Of a stretch of DNA of 64,000 nucleotides, positions 52,610-60,961 are shown in pieces; position 1 is the stretch's first letter; every line of letters starts with the position of its first letter. Below the pieces are notes generated by a model. It was not told the origin of the DNA. It saw only the letters and a list, made by a program, of their open reading frames with translations, and made no database searches. This DNA is from JACMRP01 sp047302465 (GTDB taxonomy: Bacteria; Bdellovibrionota; Bdellovibrionia; Bdellovibrionales; Bdellovibrionaceae), in assembly GCF_047302465.1 (NCBI RefSeq), contig NZ_CP178621.1, positions 3,596,001 through 3,660,000 of the forward strand, in the 5' to 3' direction. Made by a program: the position numbers and the translations under genes.

Positions 52610-53006
52610 TCGCTTCCCGCTTATCGTGAGTCTTCTTACCCTTTACTAGGGCAATCTCTAATTTCGCGCGGCCTTTTTTGAAGTATATCTTCAAAGGCAC
52701 GCAGCTATATCCCTTTTCGCGAAGAGCATCGAAAATGCGATCAAGCTCAATACGGTTTAATAACAACTTTCTCAATCGTTCAGGTTCGTGGTTGTTATAA
52801 CTGCTGGCTTTGTATTCGCTGATGTGAGCGTTCTGCAAGAAAGCTTCGCTGCCGCGGAAACTCACATAGGAGTCCTTCAGCTGAACGTTACGATCACGAA
52901 GGGATTTTACTTCACTCCCCGTGAGCATAAGGCCTGCCTCGAAGGTGTCTACGATTTCGTAGTCAAAGCGGGCTTTTTTGTTTTCCTGGATGATCAGAAT
53001 ACTCAT
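52554..53006 (-). CDS. smpB: SsrA-binding protein SmpB
   Basis: The protein has 150 residues from ATG 53006, the usual length; an in-frame ATG at 53042 adds 12 residues unlike the family. Family landmarks are the start IQENKKARFDYEI, TFEAGLMLTGSEVKSLRD, LKDSYV, NNHEPERLRKLLL and the basic C-terminal KKTHDKREAIKKRD. SmpB binds tmRNA and brings it to stalled ribosomes for trans-translation. The 3' end overlaps the convergent HAMP-like gene by 56 bp. No tmRNA gene is seen in the window. Confidence 0.95.
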   Translation of the reverse strand: MSILIIQENKKARFDYEIVDTFEAGLMLTGSEVKSLRDRNVQLKDSYVSFRGSEAFLQNAHISEYKASSYNNHEPERLRKLLLNRIELDRIFDALREKGYSCVPLKIYFKKGRAKLEIALVKGKKTHDKREAIKKRDADAQLRSTLRRSR

Positions 53007-53144
53007 GCCGTGCAAGTTACCAAAATCCGAAACGGAAGCCATGCATTTTAGCCATCTGGCACACCTTGTCTTTAAGGCTTATCTAGTAAAAAACATCTAC
53101 TTTTCACGGTTTTTATCAGGTTTAGGGGTATAAAATCAGGCCAT

Positions 53145-53492
53145 ATGGAAACAGAACGCTTAGACGATATAATGCAGGCAGGAACTGGCTTCATGGCGGA
53201 TTTAAGCAGCGCCATCCGCGCCTTTGTTAAACAAGGCTATACCGAGAACCTTACCCTGAAGATAGACCACTTCGAGTGTTGCTCGGGAAAACAAAAAATC
53301 TACACTCAGGAATTCGAAGTCGACAATGTGGTTCGCTTTGAAAACACTTCGGACCCCGATGATCAGTCGATTTTGTATGCGATTTCAGCCCCCAAATACG
53401 GAATCAAGGGTTTGTATGTCGAGGCCTACGGGATTTACCAAGACGAGCAGTCTCACGACATGATCGAGAAATTCAAGCACCACCGTCAGTAG
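53145..53492 (+). CDS. Small conserved protein (family often mislabelled PRPP synthetase)
   Basis: The protein has 115 residues without a signal peptide. It matches by memory a small family common in Bacteroidota: GYTENLTLK, EFEVDNVVRFENTSDPDDQSILYAI, GIKGLYVEAYGIYQDEQS, MIEKF. Members are sometimes annotated as phosphoribosylpyrophosphate synthetase, which the length and motifs do not support. A CC pair sits at about residue 45. Function is unknown. Confidence 0.7.
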   Translation: METERLDDIMQAGTGFMADLSSAIRAFVKQGYTENLTLKIDHFECCSGKQKIYTQEFEVDNVVRFENTSDPDDQSILYAISAPKYGIKGLYVEAYGIYQDEQSHDMIEKFKHHRQ

Positions 53493-53591
53493 TAGTCCTG
53501 AACTTGCTTTCTAACACTCCCCTCTTAATACCCTTGAATGCGGCGGGCCCCCGTTTTTATAAAAGACGATTGCAACGAGGGGATCGTACGC

Positions 53592-54569
53592 GTGAAAAGC
53601 ATCACAAGATTTTGCCTTTCGGTTTTCTTTGGGTCGGTTTTTTCTATTCAATCTCAAGCCTCGGAAGTCGATAACTTTACCTTGCGAGGAAAACTTCCCG
53701 ATTCTCGGGTGTGGCTGAATAAAAGAATGAATATCGCTTTAGATAAAGCGGCTTTCCGAACTCGCAGCTGCGATATGTTTGCTCTTCAGAAAAATCTGTA
53801 TCGCGACCTTGGCGGTTTTTTTGTCGCACGTATTGAAACCTGGTCGAAGAAGAATCCCTACGCAGCTCACTTACCTATAAAAAAATCCGTTTACTCAGAT
53901 GCCATTCATGAACGCGGTGACCGTGGCTGGCGACACTTTGCCAAGTTCAAAACTTATTATAGCCCTGGGCAATTTGCATTTAACGATCTACTTATTGGTG
54001 ACGACAAGCTGGGGCATTTCTTACAAATGGGATACTCGATGTACTTTGCCGTCCGCTGGAAGAAAGACCCGAACTTTCCTGATATCCGCAATCGTTTTCA
54101 ACGAACCGCCGAAGACCTAGTGGGCGACTATGATTTCATTCGCCAGTCCAAAGCTACAAATCCGATTGATCTGATGTTGGACTTCTCGATGTTTCAGGAA
54201 AATAACGAGTTTGGCATGATCGCAACAATGGTGCGCTCTTACGCAGACATTACGGCAAACTATGAAGGTTACTATTTTTGGGCATCACTAACAGAAGGCG
54301 AAAATCCTTATTTGCGCTGCTCAGAAGGCGGCTGGAAACGCGTGCGCACCTTTGATTGGAGCGCCTACATCAATCCTGGCTGGGACGAAGCGATCAACTG
54401 TAGCGACTATGATCCTGCGATTCATAACAAGGTTCAAAGGCAAATTGCAAAGCGCGGTTATGGCCAATGCCCCATCAGCGCGACTGCTTGCGAGCAATTG
54501 ACTAAATATTATGGCCAAAAAGTCGCAAGAAAACTGCTTCATCCAAAATGTTATGAGAATGCTCACTAA
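53592..54569 (+). CDS. Secreted DKxxH-family protein, copy 2 (paralogue of 39857-40918)
   Basis: The protein has 325 residues from GTG 53592, with GAGGGG 9 nt upstream; this places the signal peptide (ending SQA) at the N-terminus, unlike an ATG-less extension to 53538. It has DKLGHFLQMGYSMYF, SYADITANYEGYYFW, DEAINCSDY and CPISATACEQL...LLHPKC, colinear with the protein at 39857-40918. It lacks that copy's long tail. An exported enzyme or structural protein is possible. The stop overlaps the convergent beta-helix gene by 4 bp. Confidence 0.78.
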   Translation: MKSITRFCLSVFFGSVFSIQSQASEVDNFTLRGKLPDSRVWLNKRMNIALDKAAFRTRSCDMFALQKNLYRDLGGFFVARIETWSKKNPYAAHLPIKKSVYSDAIHERGDRGWRHFAKFKTYYSPGQFAFNDLLIGDDKLGHFLQMGYSMYFAVRWKKDPNFPDIRNRFQRTAEDLVGDYDFIRQSKATNPIDLMLDFSMFQENNEFGMIATMVRSYADITANYEGYYFWASLTEGENPYLRCSEGGWKRVRTFDWSAYINPGWDEAINCSDYDPAIHNKVQRQIAKRGYGQCPISATACEQLTKYYGQKVARKLLHPKCYENAH

Positions 54570-56575
54570 GGAACCCAGGTATTACCCTTCACGGTGAGGC
54601 TTGTGTTCGTAGAAGTGGGAGCCTCAATGCCTCCTACTTTTCCTCCCTGAAGCAGATTGCTTTGAATGACACCTGAATCAGTAAGGTTCAATAAAACTCC
54701 TGTCTTATTAGCAGGTATGTTTTCTATCTGATTTGATGAAACTGAAAAATTTTTTGCATTTTCAAGAAACACAACGTGTTCCAAGGGGTAAGTCACCGTG
54801 TTTTTAGTAATCGTCACACTCTCCCACCGAGCCCGTGTTCCGGGTGTGGAATTACCCGTGACACCCTGTATTTGCAATGCAGGCAGCTTCGTCCCAATAA
54901 GAGTGTTACTTTCGATCGTCAATCTTGCACCCGCTTGCGAAGCATTCGAAGCCTGACCCTGCACTGTCATTGCTGATGGCGAGTTCCATGGTACCGCCTG
55001 AGCCAGAACTGCACGAGCGCTATCTTTAAAGGCATTGTTGCGAATGATTGTGTCACGCCATTTATAGACCCGCACACCAGCGTACAGAAGTTTTTCGAAG
55101 GTGTTATTTTCTATTACGATATACTGCGGAAAACGGTCATAAAAGACATTGTGTCCTCCGACTCCTGTCGGCCAGGCCTGACTGTTGGAAGCTCCGTTGG
55201 GGTTAGCTCCAAAGTAATTTCCTCGCACAGTCCAGTTGATATTAGGAGTCCCATTCATAGCCCCAAAAGCAATACTGTCCGAGGAGTCTCCATCGACCTG
55301 AATGGCCTCTTTGTATTGCTGATTACTACTGAGGTTCACAACTCCTAAGAATTTGCATCCCTCAACCCATACGTTTTTTAGAGCTGCCAAATCCAACGCA
55401 TGTGAAGCCGACGTGTCGACAAATTTTATATCGCGAAAAATAATATGACTGGCATGAGCCAAAATGAAAGCACTGCCTTGATAGATGCCTCCGATAAAGA
55501 GCAAATTGCCGATACCATCATAGCCGGTGGCCGTGGATGGATTCATGAAAAGCCCTCCAGAGGTGCCGCGAATTAAAATCGCCTGACTGTTCACGACCAA
55601 TGCCGTATTTGCACCCAGATGAAGGCTTTGATTCAGATTGTATGATCCTTTCGCAACTTCAATGATTCCGCCTCCGGAGTCTTTGACTTTGCTCACCGCA
55701 GAGTAAAGAGCAGCAACACTAGTGACTAAGATGCGCTTTGGAGGAACGAGCAAAATGCCCGATCGCTGAATAGGGCCATTAAAACCGGTCTTACTTATTG
55801 AAATACCATGGATATAAAGAGACGCTCCCGCATACCGATTGGCCTCGTCTTCAGTCAGAAGAATTTCAAAACGATGGGCCCCGTTTTGAAAACCACATCG
55901 TTGTGCCACTGCCGAAGAAGCCCCTGCATCGATATTGGCCAAAGCTTTTTTGACAAACTCGCCGCCCCTGCCGGCGGGACCTCTAGCATACAAGTGAATT
56001 TCAATGGGGCTTGCGGCACCAGTATCACAAGCCCAGCCGGAAATGACTCTGTCGACAGTACCAGCAATCGAACTTCTCTGAGGAGCGTACAAAAAAGTAT
56101 CTATGTTTCCATCAATAAACTGTGAAGTCACTGTAGGCACTTCAAATTGACCGCTATTTTGAAGTACAAGGTTAGATCCATTACTCACAGAAATTCCATG
56201 AACATATATTGCCTGCTTCGCGTATTTGGCAATCGTGTCTCGATAAATTGGAATATGAAATCGATGAGACACCTGAGATGTCTCGCATCGTGATGAGATC
56301 GCTGTTCCCGTTGTTAAATCTGCTGCTTTGTAGGATCCAATTTTGATCCCCCCTTGCCCAGCAGGACCGTTGACATACAGATGAACGGCGATCGAGGTAT
56401 TTTGGCGATAGTCACAAGCCCAACCAGCAATGTGTGGAATTCCGCCAATAGAGACAATTCCATCCACGTAGCCCATAACTTTTCCTTGGGATGTGGAAAT
56501 GAAGTTTTGAAACAGGAATATGAAAATGGCAAAGCATGTAAACAAAAAGGCACTGATTCGTAGTTTTAAAGACAT
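54566..56575 (-). CDS. Secreted protein with two GWACD domains and a parallel beta-helix
   Basis: The protein has 669 residues with an N-terminal signal or anchor helix (AFLFTCFAIFIFLF). Two homologous domains of ~125 residues follow, each with AGWACDYR/SGWACDTG, IxVHLYVNGPAGxGG and a YxHGIS strand. From about residue 290 the protein is a right-handed parallel beta-helix of the pectate-lyase/NosD kind (DSGGGIIEVAKGSYNL, HIIFRDIKFVDTSASHALDL, VIENNTFEKLLYAGVRVY). Such modules bind or cleave acidic polysaccharide, so a surface carbohydrate-active role is inferred. No catalytic residues are assigned. Confidence 0.78.
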   Translation of the reverse strand: MSLKLRISAFLFTCFAIFIFLFQNFISTSQGKVMGYVDGIVSIGGIPHIAGWACDYRQNTSIAVHLYVNGPAGQGGIKIGSYKAADLTTGTAISSRCETSQVSHRFHIPIYRDTIAKYAKQAIYVHGISVSNGSNLVLQNSGQFEVPTVTSQFIDGNIDTFLYAPQRSSIAGTVDRVISGWACDTGAASPIEIHLYARGPAGRGGEFVKKALANIDAGASSAVAQRCGFQNGAHRFEILLTEDEANRYAGASLYIHGISISKTGFNGPIQRSGILLVPPKRILVTSVAALYSAVSKVKDSGGGIIEVAKGSYNLNQSLHLGANTALVVNSQAILIRGTSGGLFMNPSTATGYDGIGNLLFIGGIYQGSAFILAHASHIIFRDIKFVDTSASHALDLAALKNVWVEGCKFLGVVNLSSNQQYKEAIQVDGDSSDSIAFGAMNGTPNINWTVRGNYFGANPNGASNSQAWPTGVGGHNVFYDRFPQYIVIENNTFEKLLYAGVRVYKWRDTIIRNNAFKDSARAVLAQAVPWNSPSAMTVQGQASNASQAGARLTIESNTLIGTKLPALQIQGVTGNSTPGTRARWESVTITKNTVTYPLEHVVFLENAKNFSVSSNQIENIPANKTGVLLNLTDSGVIQSNLLQGGKVGGIEAPTSTNTSLTVKGNTWVP

Positions 56576-56801
56576 CGCCCCACCCTACTTTGTAGTACGC
56601 TTCATTAAGAGACTTATCGGAAGTCTTGGAGCAAATCTAAATTTTAAACACCCGTTCCCCTGAAGCTCTTTGGGAATGTATGTATGCATTATTTGGAGTA
56701 TTACGCTAAAGAATCAACGCGTTGATCTATTTGTTTCATATATTTTATCTCGACACCAATAGGTCACCTTACTAGGATTTTCGAATCAAGGGAGGGGTTC
56801 C

Positions 56802-57113
56802 ATGAAATTATTTACATCACTATTAGTTCTTTTGTTCGCTTACAATGCACATGCCGCACCAACTACCGCGTGCACAAGTTTCAATACACAAGCTCGCGTT
56901 GCGCGTGAAGCTGTAAAATCGCTTATTTCTATGGCAGCGGTGCCACCTGTTGCCGTTTATTTCGGTGGCGTTCAAGAAGATGTGGGTGGAATCACTCTAG
57001 TGAATGTACAGCCCTATTTTGCGACCTACAAAGATTGGTACAAAGTATCCGTACGTAATGAAGACTGCCGTGTTCTTCAAGTACTGCTCTTCGCTGAAAA
57101 ATTGCATTTCTAA
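56802..57113 (+). CDS. Small secreted protein
   Basis: The protein has 103 residues with GGGAGGGG 4 nt before ATG 56802 and a signal peptide ending AHA. It has two cysteines (ACTSF, DCRV). The mature part has a beta-rich end (VQPYFATYKDWYKVSVRN) and no known family. The upstream 226-bp region has no clear promoter. Confidence 0.75.
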   Translation: MKLFTSLLVLLFAYNAHAAPTTACTSFNTQARVAREAVKSLISMAAVPPVAVYFGGVQEDVGGITLVNVQPYFATYKDWYKVSVRNEDCRVLQVLLFAEKLHF

Positions 57114-57130
57114 TTATTTTTAAGATCTCA

Positions 57131-57156
57131 AAAGCCTATGGGCAAACATAGGCTTT
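57131..57156. terminator. Bidirectional hairpin between convergent genes
   Basis: A perfect 10-bp stem, AAAGCCTATG / CATAGGCTTT, with a 6-nt loop ends exactly at the stop codon of the radical SAM gene. Short T-rich flanks occur on both strands. Confidence 0.65.
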
Positions 57157-58035
57157 CTAATTGAAGCGCGTAATATAGTTACAACGCTGGCACAAGGTTT
57201 CTGTTAATTTATTATTTTTGAAGCCATTCAAAATAGTTTGAGAACGTTCATTTCCAAGAATGGACTCGATAAGAGCTTCTTTGACATTTCCCAAAGGAAT
57301 TTTTCCCTCTTTATCCAAGCAGCATGGCACCACCGTGCCGTCTGCTAAAACCCCAAAGTGGCTCGATAGTCCATAGCATGTGCCCTTCACCCCTAATGCG
57401 GGCAAATCTAATGAGGGCCATGTAAACTCGGTATCAAAATGCAGATGCAGACGATTTTTCACTCGAACGCTTTTATTGCGGCGAACATCGATATCTTGAT
57501 TAAAACTAAAATCAAAATGCTTACAAACTCTCTCTAACATCGAGCGGTTTTGTAATCCCACTCCTAAAGGTTCATCCAAATTCCAAAGACGATAATTAAT
57601 ATAAAGCTCGGGCCTCTCTGCGAAAGCGCGCTCGGTAAATCTAAAGATTTTTGCCAAGTAGATGCTTGGGTCTTTATCTCCGTAATTGTCGTGGAAGCTA
57701 TGCAAAGAAAAGTTCACCTGACGAATAATAGGATCCAACAAAAGTTCTTCTTTGATTTCATTCATCAAAACCCCATTGGTGACTAAAAAAACCGGGACTT
57801 GATGAGCTTTACAAATACTTAAAAACTCAGCCAGCTTTGGATGCACTAAAGGGTCCCCCATCAAGTGCAGAGTCACCTGATCCGTCATCGGCGCAACTTG
57901 AGCGATCACTGACTGGAAAACCTCTAAGGACATCATCTTTTTTTCCCGCTCAACAGGGGGACAAAAACTGCATTGTAAATTGCAGATATTGCTGATTTCG
58001 ATATTGATTTTGTTAAAGCGGCGTTTTTGTTGGAT
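57157..58035 (-). CDS. Radical SAM/SPASM protein with a noncanonical (AUC) start candidate
   Basis: The first ATG (57936) would give 259 residues and lose the radical SAM cluster motif. The frame runs on upstream and encodes KINIEISNICNLQCSFCPP, with CxxxCxxC intact. No ATG, GTG or TTG exists between it and the in-frame stop at 58060-58062. ATC at 58033-58035 lies 5 nt after a GGAG and would give 292 residues. The core follows (VTLHLMGDPLVHP, VFLVTNGV, VNFSLHS). The C-terminus has SPASM-like cysteines (GTCYG, PCCLDKEG, LCQRCNY) for auxiliary clusters. Peptide modification is the usual role of such proteins; the substrate is unknown. It starts 11 nt after the UPF0178 gene. Confidence 0.75.
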   Translation of the reverse strand: MQQKRRFNKINIEISNICNLQCSFCPPVEREKKMMSLEVFQSVIAQVAPMTDQVTLHLMGDPLVHPKLAEFLSICKAHQVPVFLVTNGVLMNEIKEELLLDPIIRQVNFSLHSFHDNYGDKDPSIYLAKIFRFTERAFAERPELYINYRLWNLDEPLGVGLQNRSMLERVCKHFDFSFNQDIDVRRNKSVRVKNRLHLHFDTEFTWPSLDLPALGVKGTCYGLSSHFGVLADGTVVPCCLDKEGKIPLGNVKEALIESILGNERSQTILNGFKNNKLTETLCQRCNYITRFN

Positions 58036-58045
58036 AAGAGCTCCG

Positions 58046-58492
58046 CTATGGCATTCTTTTTAGGGCGTTAAGAATTTGGTCCAAAGTTCCTAAGAACTGT
58101 GAACGGGCCTTTTTATCCATAGGAGCTGGGCCCCCACGATTTTCACCCATATGTCGTAAGTTCTGCATTAGCTCGCGATTGGCGACAGACATGCCGATAT
58201 TGTCTTCATTGAACTCGACACCTTTATGGCCCAAAACCCGGCTGCCTTTTTTCACACAACGCTCAGCCAGTAATATATCCCCCGTCACCACCAGATCTTT
58301 CGGAGTCACATGCTCTACGATCCAGTCATCGGCAGCATCAAAGCCCGTTGAGACCACTTCCATACGAAAGAGTTTGTTCATTGGAATGTTCATATGGTGA
58401 TTGGCAACCAGAATGACTTCGACCTGCAAGCGTTCAGCGACTTTATAGATCTCTTCCTTTACAGGGCAACCATCGGCATCGACGTATATCAT
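58046..58492 (-). CDS. UPF0178/DUF188 family protein (YaiI/YqxD)
   Basis: The protein has 148 residues, normal for the family. The family motifs are MIYVDADGCPVK, VANHHMN, TGFDAADDWIVEH, DLVVTGDILLAERCVKKG and NRGGPAPM. The conserved Asp residues suggest a PIN-like metal-binding fold, but function is not established. It probably shares an mRNA with the radical SAM gene, whose start lies in its 3' flank. Confidence 0.93.
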   Translation of the reverse strand: MIYVDADGCPVKEEIYKVAERLQVEVILVANHHMNIPMNKLFRMEVVSTGFDAADDWIVEHVTPKDLVVTGDILLAERCVKKGSRVLGHKGVEFNEDNIGMSVANRELMQNLRHMGENRGGPAPMDKKARSQFLGTLDQILNALKRMP

Positions 58493-58620
58493 ACCTTAAA
58501 GCTGTCTCATGTTTGGGCCCTCGAGGCAACGCCCTAACGACGCAAAAGATTCACTCTGGGGCCTCTTCCCTTGACCAACTGACCGGTATTGCTTAGTTAT
58601 CATGGTTTAAGGAAATACCC

Positions 58621-59079
58621 ATGAAACAAGCCGAAGTCGCAAAAATCCTCTCTAAAGAGTTTGGAACTACTGACATCAACGAACTTAATAAGCTTTTTAA
58701 AGCGAAGAATGCCCCACAAACTAAGTATCGTTTTGGCGGCAAAAAGCTAGGACATGGGGTAACAGGGCCTATTAAGGCCATTACTGAAACTGGCGTCAAG
58801 GTGATTGGCAACACCCGTGTCACCCTGGTTCTTTTTTCTGATATCGAGACTTTAGATAAACCCAAACCACGTTCAGAACGCCCCGTTTATCCAAAAGCTC
58901 CGAGCTTGGATACAGTCAAAAAAGCTCTCGCTGATGATGAAGACGAAGATGATGATGATCTCGACGACGACGATGAGGACTTCGAAATTCCTAAACCTGC
59001 GAAACCCCGAAAGCGAGCCGTGAAACCAGTTGGCAAATCCGGCAGCAAGTTTATCCCTCGCGAGAAAAAGAAAAACTAA
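58621..59079 (+). CDS. Small basic protein with acidic run
   Basis: The protein has 152 residues without a signal peptide. The N-terminal ~75 residues form a compact domain (YRFGGKKLGHGVTGPIKAIT, VKVIGNTRVTLVLFSD). A long acidic stretch (DDEDEDDDDLDDDDEDFE) then leads to a Lys/Arg/Pro tail ending REKKKN. The layout resembles nucleic-acid or ribosome-associated proteins, but I recognise no family. It is 3 bp from the convergent rsmA stop. Confidence 0.7.
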   Translation: MKQAEVAKILSKEFGTTDINELNKLFKAKNAPQTKYRFGGKKLGHGVTGPIKAITETGVKVIGNTRVTLVLFSDIETLDKPKPRSERPVYPKAPSLDTVKKALADDEDEDDDDLDDDDEDFEIPKPAKPRKRAVKPVGKSGSKFIPREKKKN

Positions 59080-59082
59080 ACT

Positions 59083-59910
59083 CTATTCAAAGCCGAATTT
59101 CTTAAACAGAACGACGAACTGCTCAGGGTTTAATTCTTCCGCACGGGCAGTTTCTTTGAAGCCCATCTCTATGAGCCAACCGATCATTTGTTCTTCGGTC
59201 ACTGATCTTTGAGAATAGAAAACTGAAATGTTTTTCTTAAGAAGCTTTCGTCTTTGCGCAAAAGCCGCCTTCACGAAGGTCAAATACGCTTTGTGATTTT
59301 TCACCGGGCTTGGCTTTTTTGTAAATGCCAATACTCTTGATGCAACTTTCGGTGGTGGATTGAAATCGCGAGGCCCCGCCTCGGTCACTGTCTCTGTTTT
59401 CCAGAAGGTCTGCGCAATCACTGTCAGCAAACCGTAAGCATCGCTTTGTGCTTTTGCTGCGATTCTTTGCGCGACTTCTTTTTGGAACATCAGCACCATG
59501 TGATCAAGACCGTTTTCGTCCATCGAGCGGTCAATCACGATGCTTGATGAAATCTGATACGGCAGATTGCTGACTAAAACTTTTTTGCCAGAGCCACCAT
59601 AGAACTGTTCCCAATCCAATTGCAAAGCATCGGCCTCGGTCACATCTAAGCCCTGATCGCGCCAGTATTGAGCTAACACGCGATCTAACTCAATCACGCT
59701 GAATGATGCTGGCATTTGACGTAAGAAATAAGTCAAAGCCCCAGGGCCCGGACCGACTTCGATCAAAATTTCAGGTTTAAACTCTTGAGCCTTCTTGATG
59801 ATTCTTTCAATCACCAAGTCGCTGACTAGAAAGTTCTGACCAAGGGATTTCTTGGCAGCAATACCAAGAGCTTCTTGTACTTCATGAAGACGTTCGCGCG
59901 CTGTACTCAT
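59083..59910 (-). CDS. rsmA: 16S rRNA adenine dimethyltransferase RsmA (KsgA)
   Basis: The protein has 275 residues, the normal length. It carries KKSLGQNFLVSDLV, the SAM-binding EVGPGPGALT, the acidic ELDRVLA, and the catalytic SNLPYQISS. It dimethylates two adjacent adenines near the 3' end of 16S rRNA. Its start overlaps the tsaD stop (ATGA, 59907-59910), so it is coupled. It is the last gene of the pal operon. Confidence 0.96.
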   Translation of the reverse strand: MSTARERLHEVQEALGIAAKKSLGQNFLVSDLVIERIIKKAQEFKPEILIEVGPGPGALTYFLRQMPASFSVIELDRVLAQYWRDQGLDVTEADALQLDWEQFYGGSGKKVLVSNLPYQISSSIVIDRSMDENGLDHMVLMFQKEVAQRIAAKAQSDAYGLLTVIAQTFWKTETVTEAGPRDFNPPPKVASRVLAFTKKPSPVKNHKAYLTFVKAAFAQRRKLLKKNISVFYSQRSVTEEQMIGWLIEMGFKETARAEELNPEQFVVLFKKFGFE

Positions 59911-60950
59911 TGTTGGGAGTTGAAATCTTGGGGGAAGCTCTGCGGAGAAGGCCCAAGATCCAAAGGAGAAACTTCACCACGATTCAAACGTAATACACCC
60001 ACATAACCAATCATCGCGGCATTATCTGTACAATATCTGAGTGGTGGAATCACAAGTTTAAAGCCTTTGCGCTTCGCCCACTCTTCGGCACGTGCACGCA
60101 AACGTGAATTCGCACTCACGCCACCTGTTAGAATAACTCTTTTTGCTTTATATTTTTTCGCAGCCTTTTCAAGCTTTGTAATGAGGACATCAACAATAGC
60201 TTCTTGGAAAGAAGCGCATAGGTCCGGCAAATTCTTTTGCACTTCCTCTGGTCCCATTTGCTCAATCAAACGCTGACCTGAAGATTTCAAACCCGAAAAG
60301 CTCATATCAAAAGTATCATCGTGAATCATGCTGCGCGGAAATTCGTAAGCAGCAGGGTTTCCCTTTTTTGCTTCACGATCGACACGCACGCCACCTGGAA
60401 AGCCAAGGCCTGCCATTTTTGCGAACTTATCAAAAGCTTCGCCGGCAGCATCGTCTTTGGTTTTACCCAAAACTTCGTAATCCCCAATACCACGAATGTG
60501 ATACAGGCTTGTATGGCCACCGCTGATCGCAAGGCCGACGTAAGGATAATCAAAATCTTCTGGCGGAGAATACTCGCTGTCTCTTAAAAATGGCGCAAGC
60601 AAATGCCCTTCTAAGTGATTCACGCCAATAAAAGGAATATTCCGAGCCTGAGCGATACTCTTCGCGGTAATCAGTCCCACGATCAAAGCTCCGACCAAAC
60701 CAGGACGATTCGTGACTGCAATTGCAGGAATATCCGCCCAAGTCATGTTGGCTTTTTTTAGAGCTTCTTCAATCAGTGGAATCAACGCAATCGAGTGGTT
60801 GCGACAAGCGATCTCGGGAACAATCCCCCCGTAGGGTTCATGTTCCAAGTCTTGGCTTGCAGAAACAACCGCGTGAACCCAGCCTGTACGCTCAACAATA
60901 GCTACAGAGGTATCATCACAGCTCGTTTCAATAGCGAGGACACGGTCCAT
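59907..60950 (-). CDS. tsaD: tRNA N6-threonylcarbamoyladenosine synthase subunit TsaD
   Basis: The protein has 347 residues. It begins MDRVLAIETSCDDTSVAIV and has the metal ligands of GVNHLEGHLLAPF, GGHTSLY, and LTGGVSANSRLR. TsaD transfers the threonylcarbamoyl group to A37 of ANN-decoding tRNAs with TsaB and TsaE. It starts 11 nt after cpoB and overlaps rsmA by 4 bp. TsaB and TsaE are not in the window. Confidence 0.97.
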   Translation of the reverse strand: MDRVLAIETSCDDTSVAIVERTGWVHAVVSASQDLEHEPYGGIVPEIACRNHSIALIPLIEEALKKANMTWADIPAIAVTNRPGLVGALIVGLITAKSIAQARNIPFIGVNHLEGHLLAPFLRDSEYSPPEDFDYPYVGLAISGGHTSLYHIRGIGDYEVLGKTKDDAAGEAFDKFAKMAGLGFPGGVRVDREAKKGNPAAYEFPRSMIHDDTFDMSFSGLKSSGQRLIEQMGPEEVQKNLPDLCASFQEAIVDVLITKLEKAAKKYKAKRVILTGGVSANSRLRARAEEWAKRKGFKLVIPPLRYCTDNAAMIGYVGVLRLNRGEVSPLDLGPSPQSFPQDFNSQQ

Positions 60951-60961
60951 TATTTACTCGT

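Noticed and set aside
53145..53492. Naming the 115-residue protein a PRPP synthetase
   Set aside because: It is a third of the enzyme's length and lacks the PRPP-binding motif.
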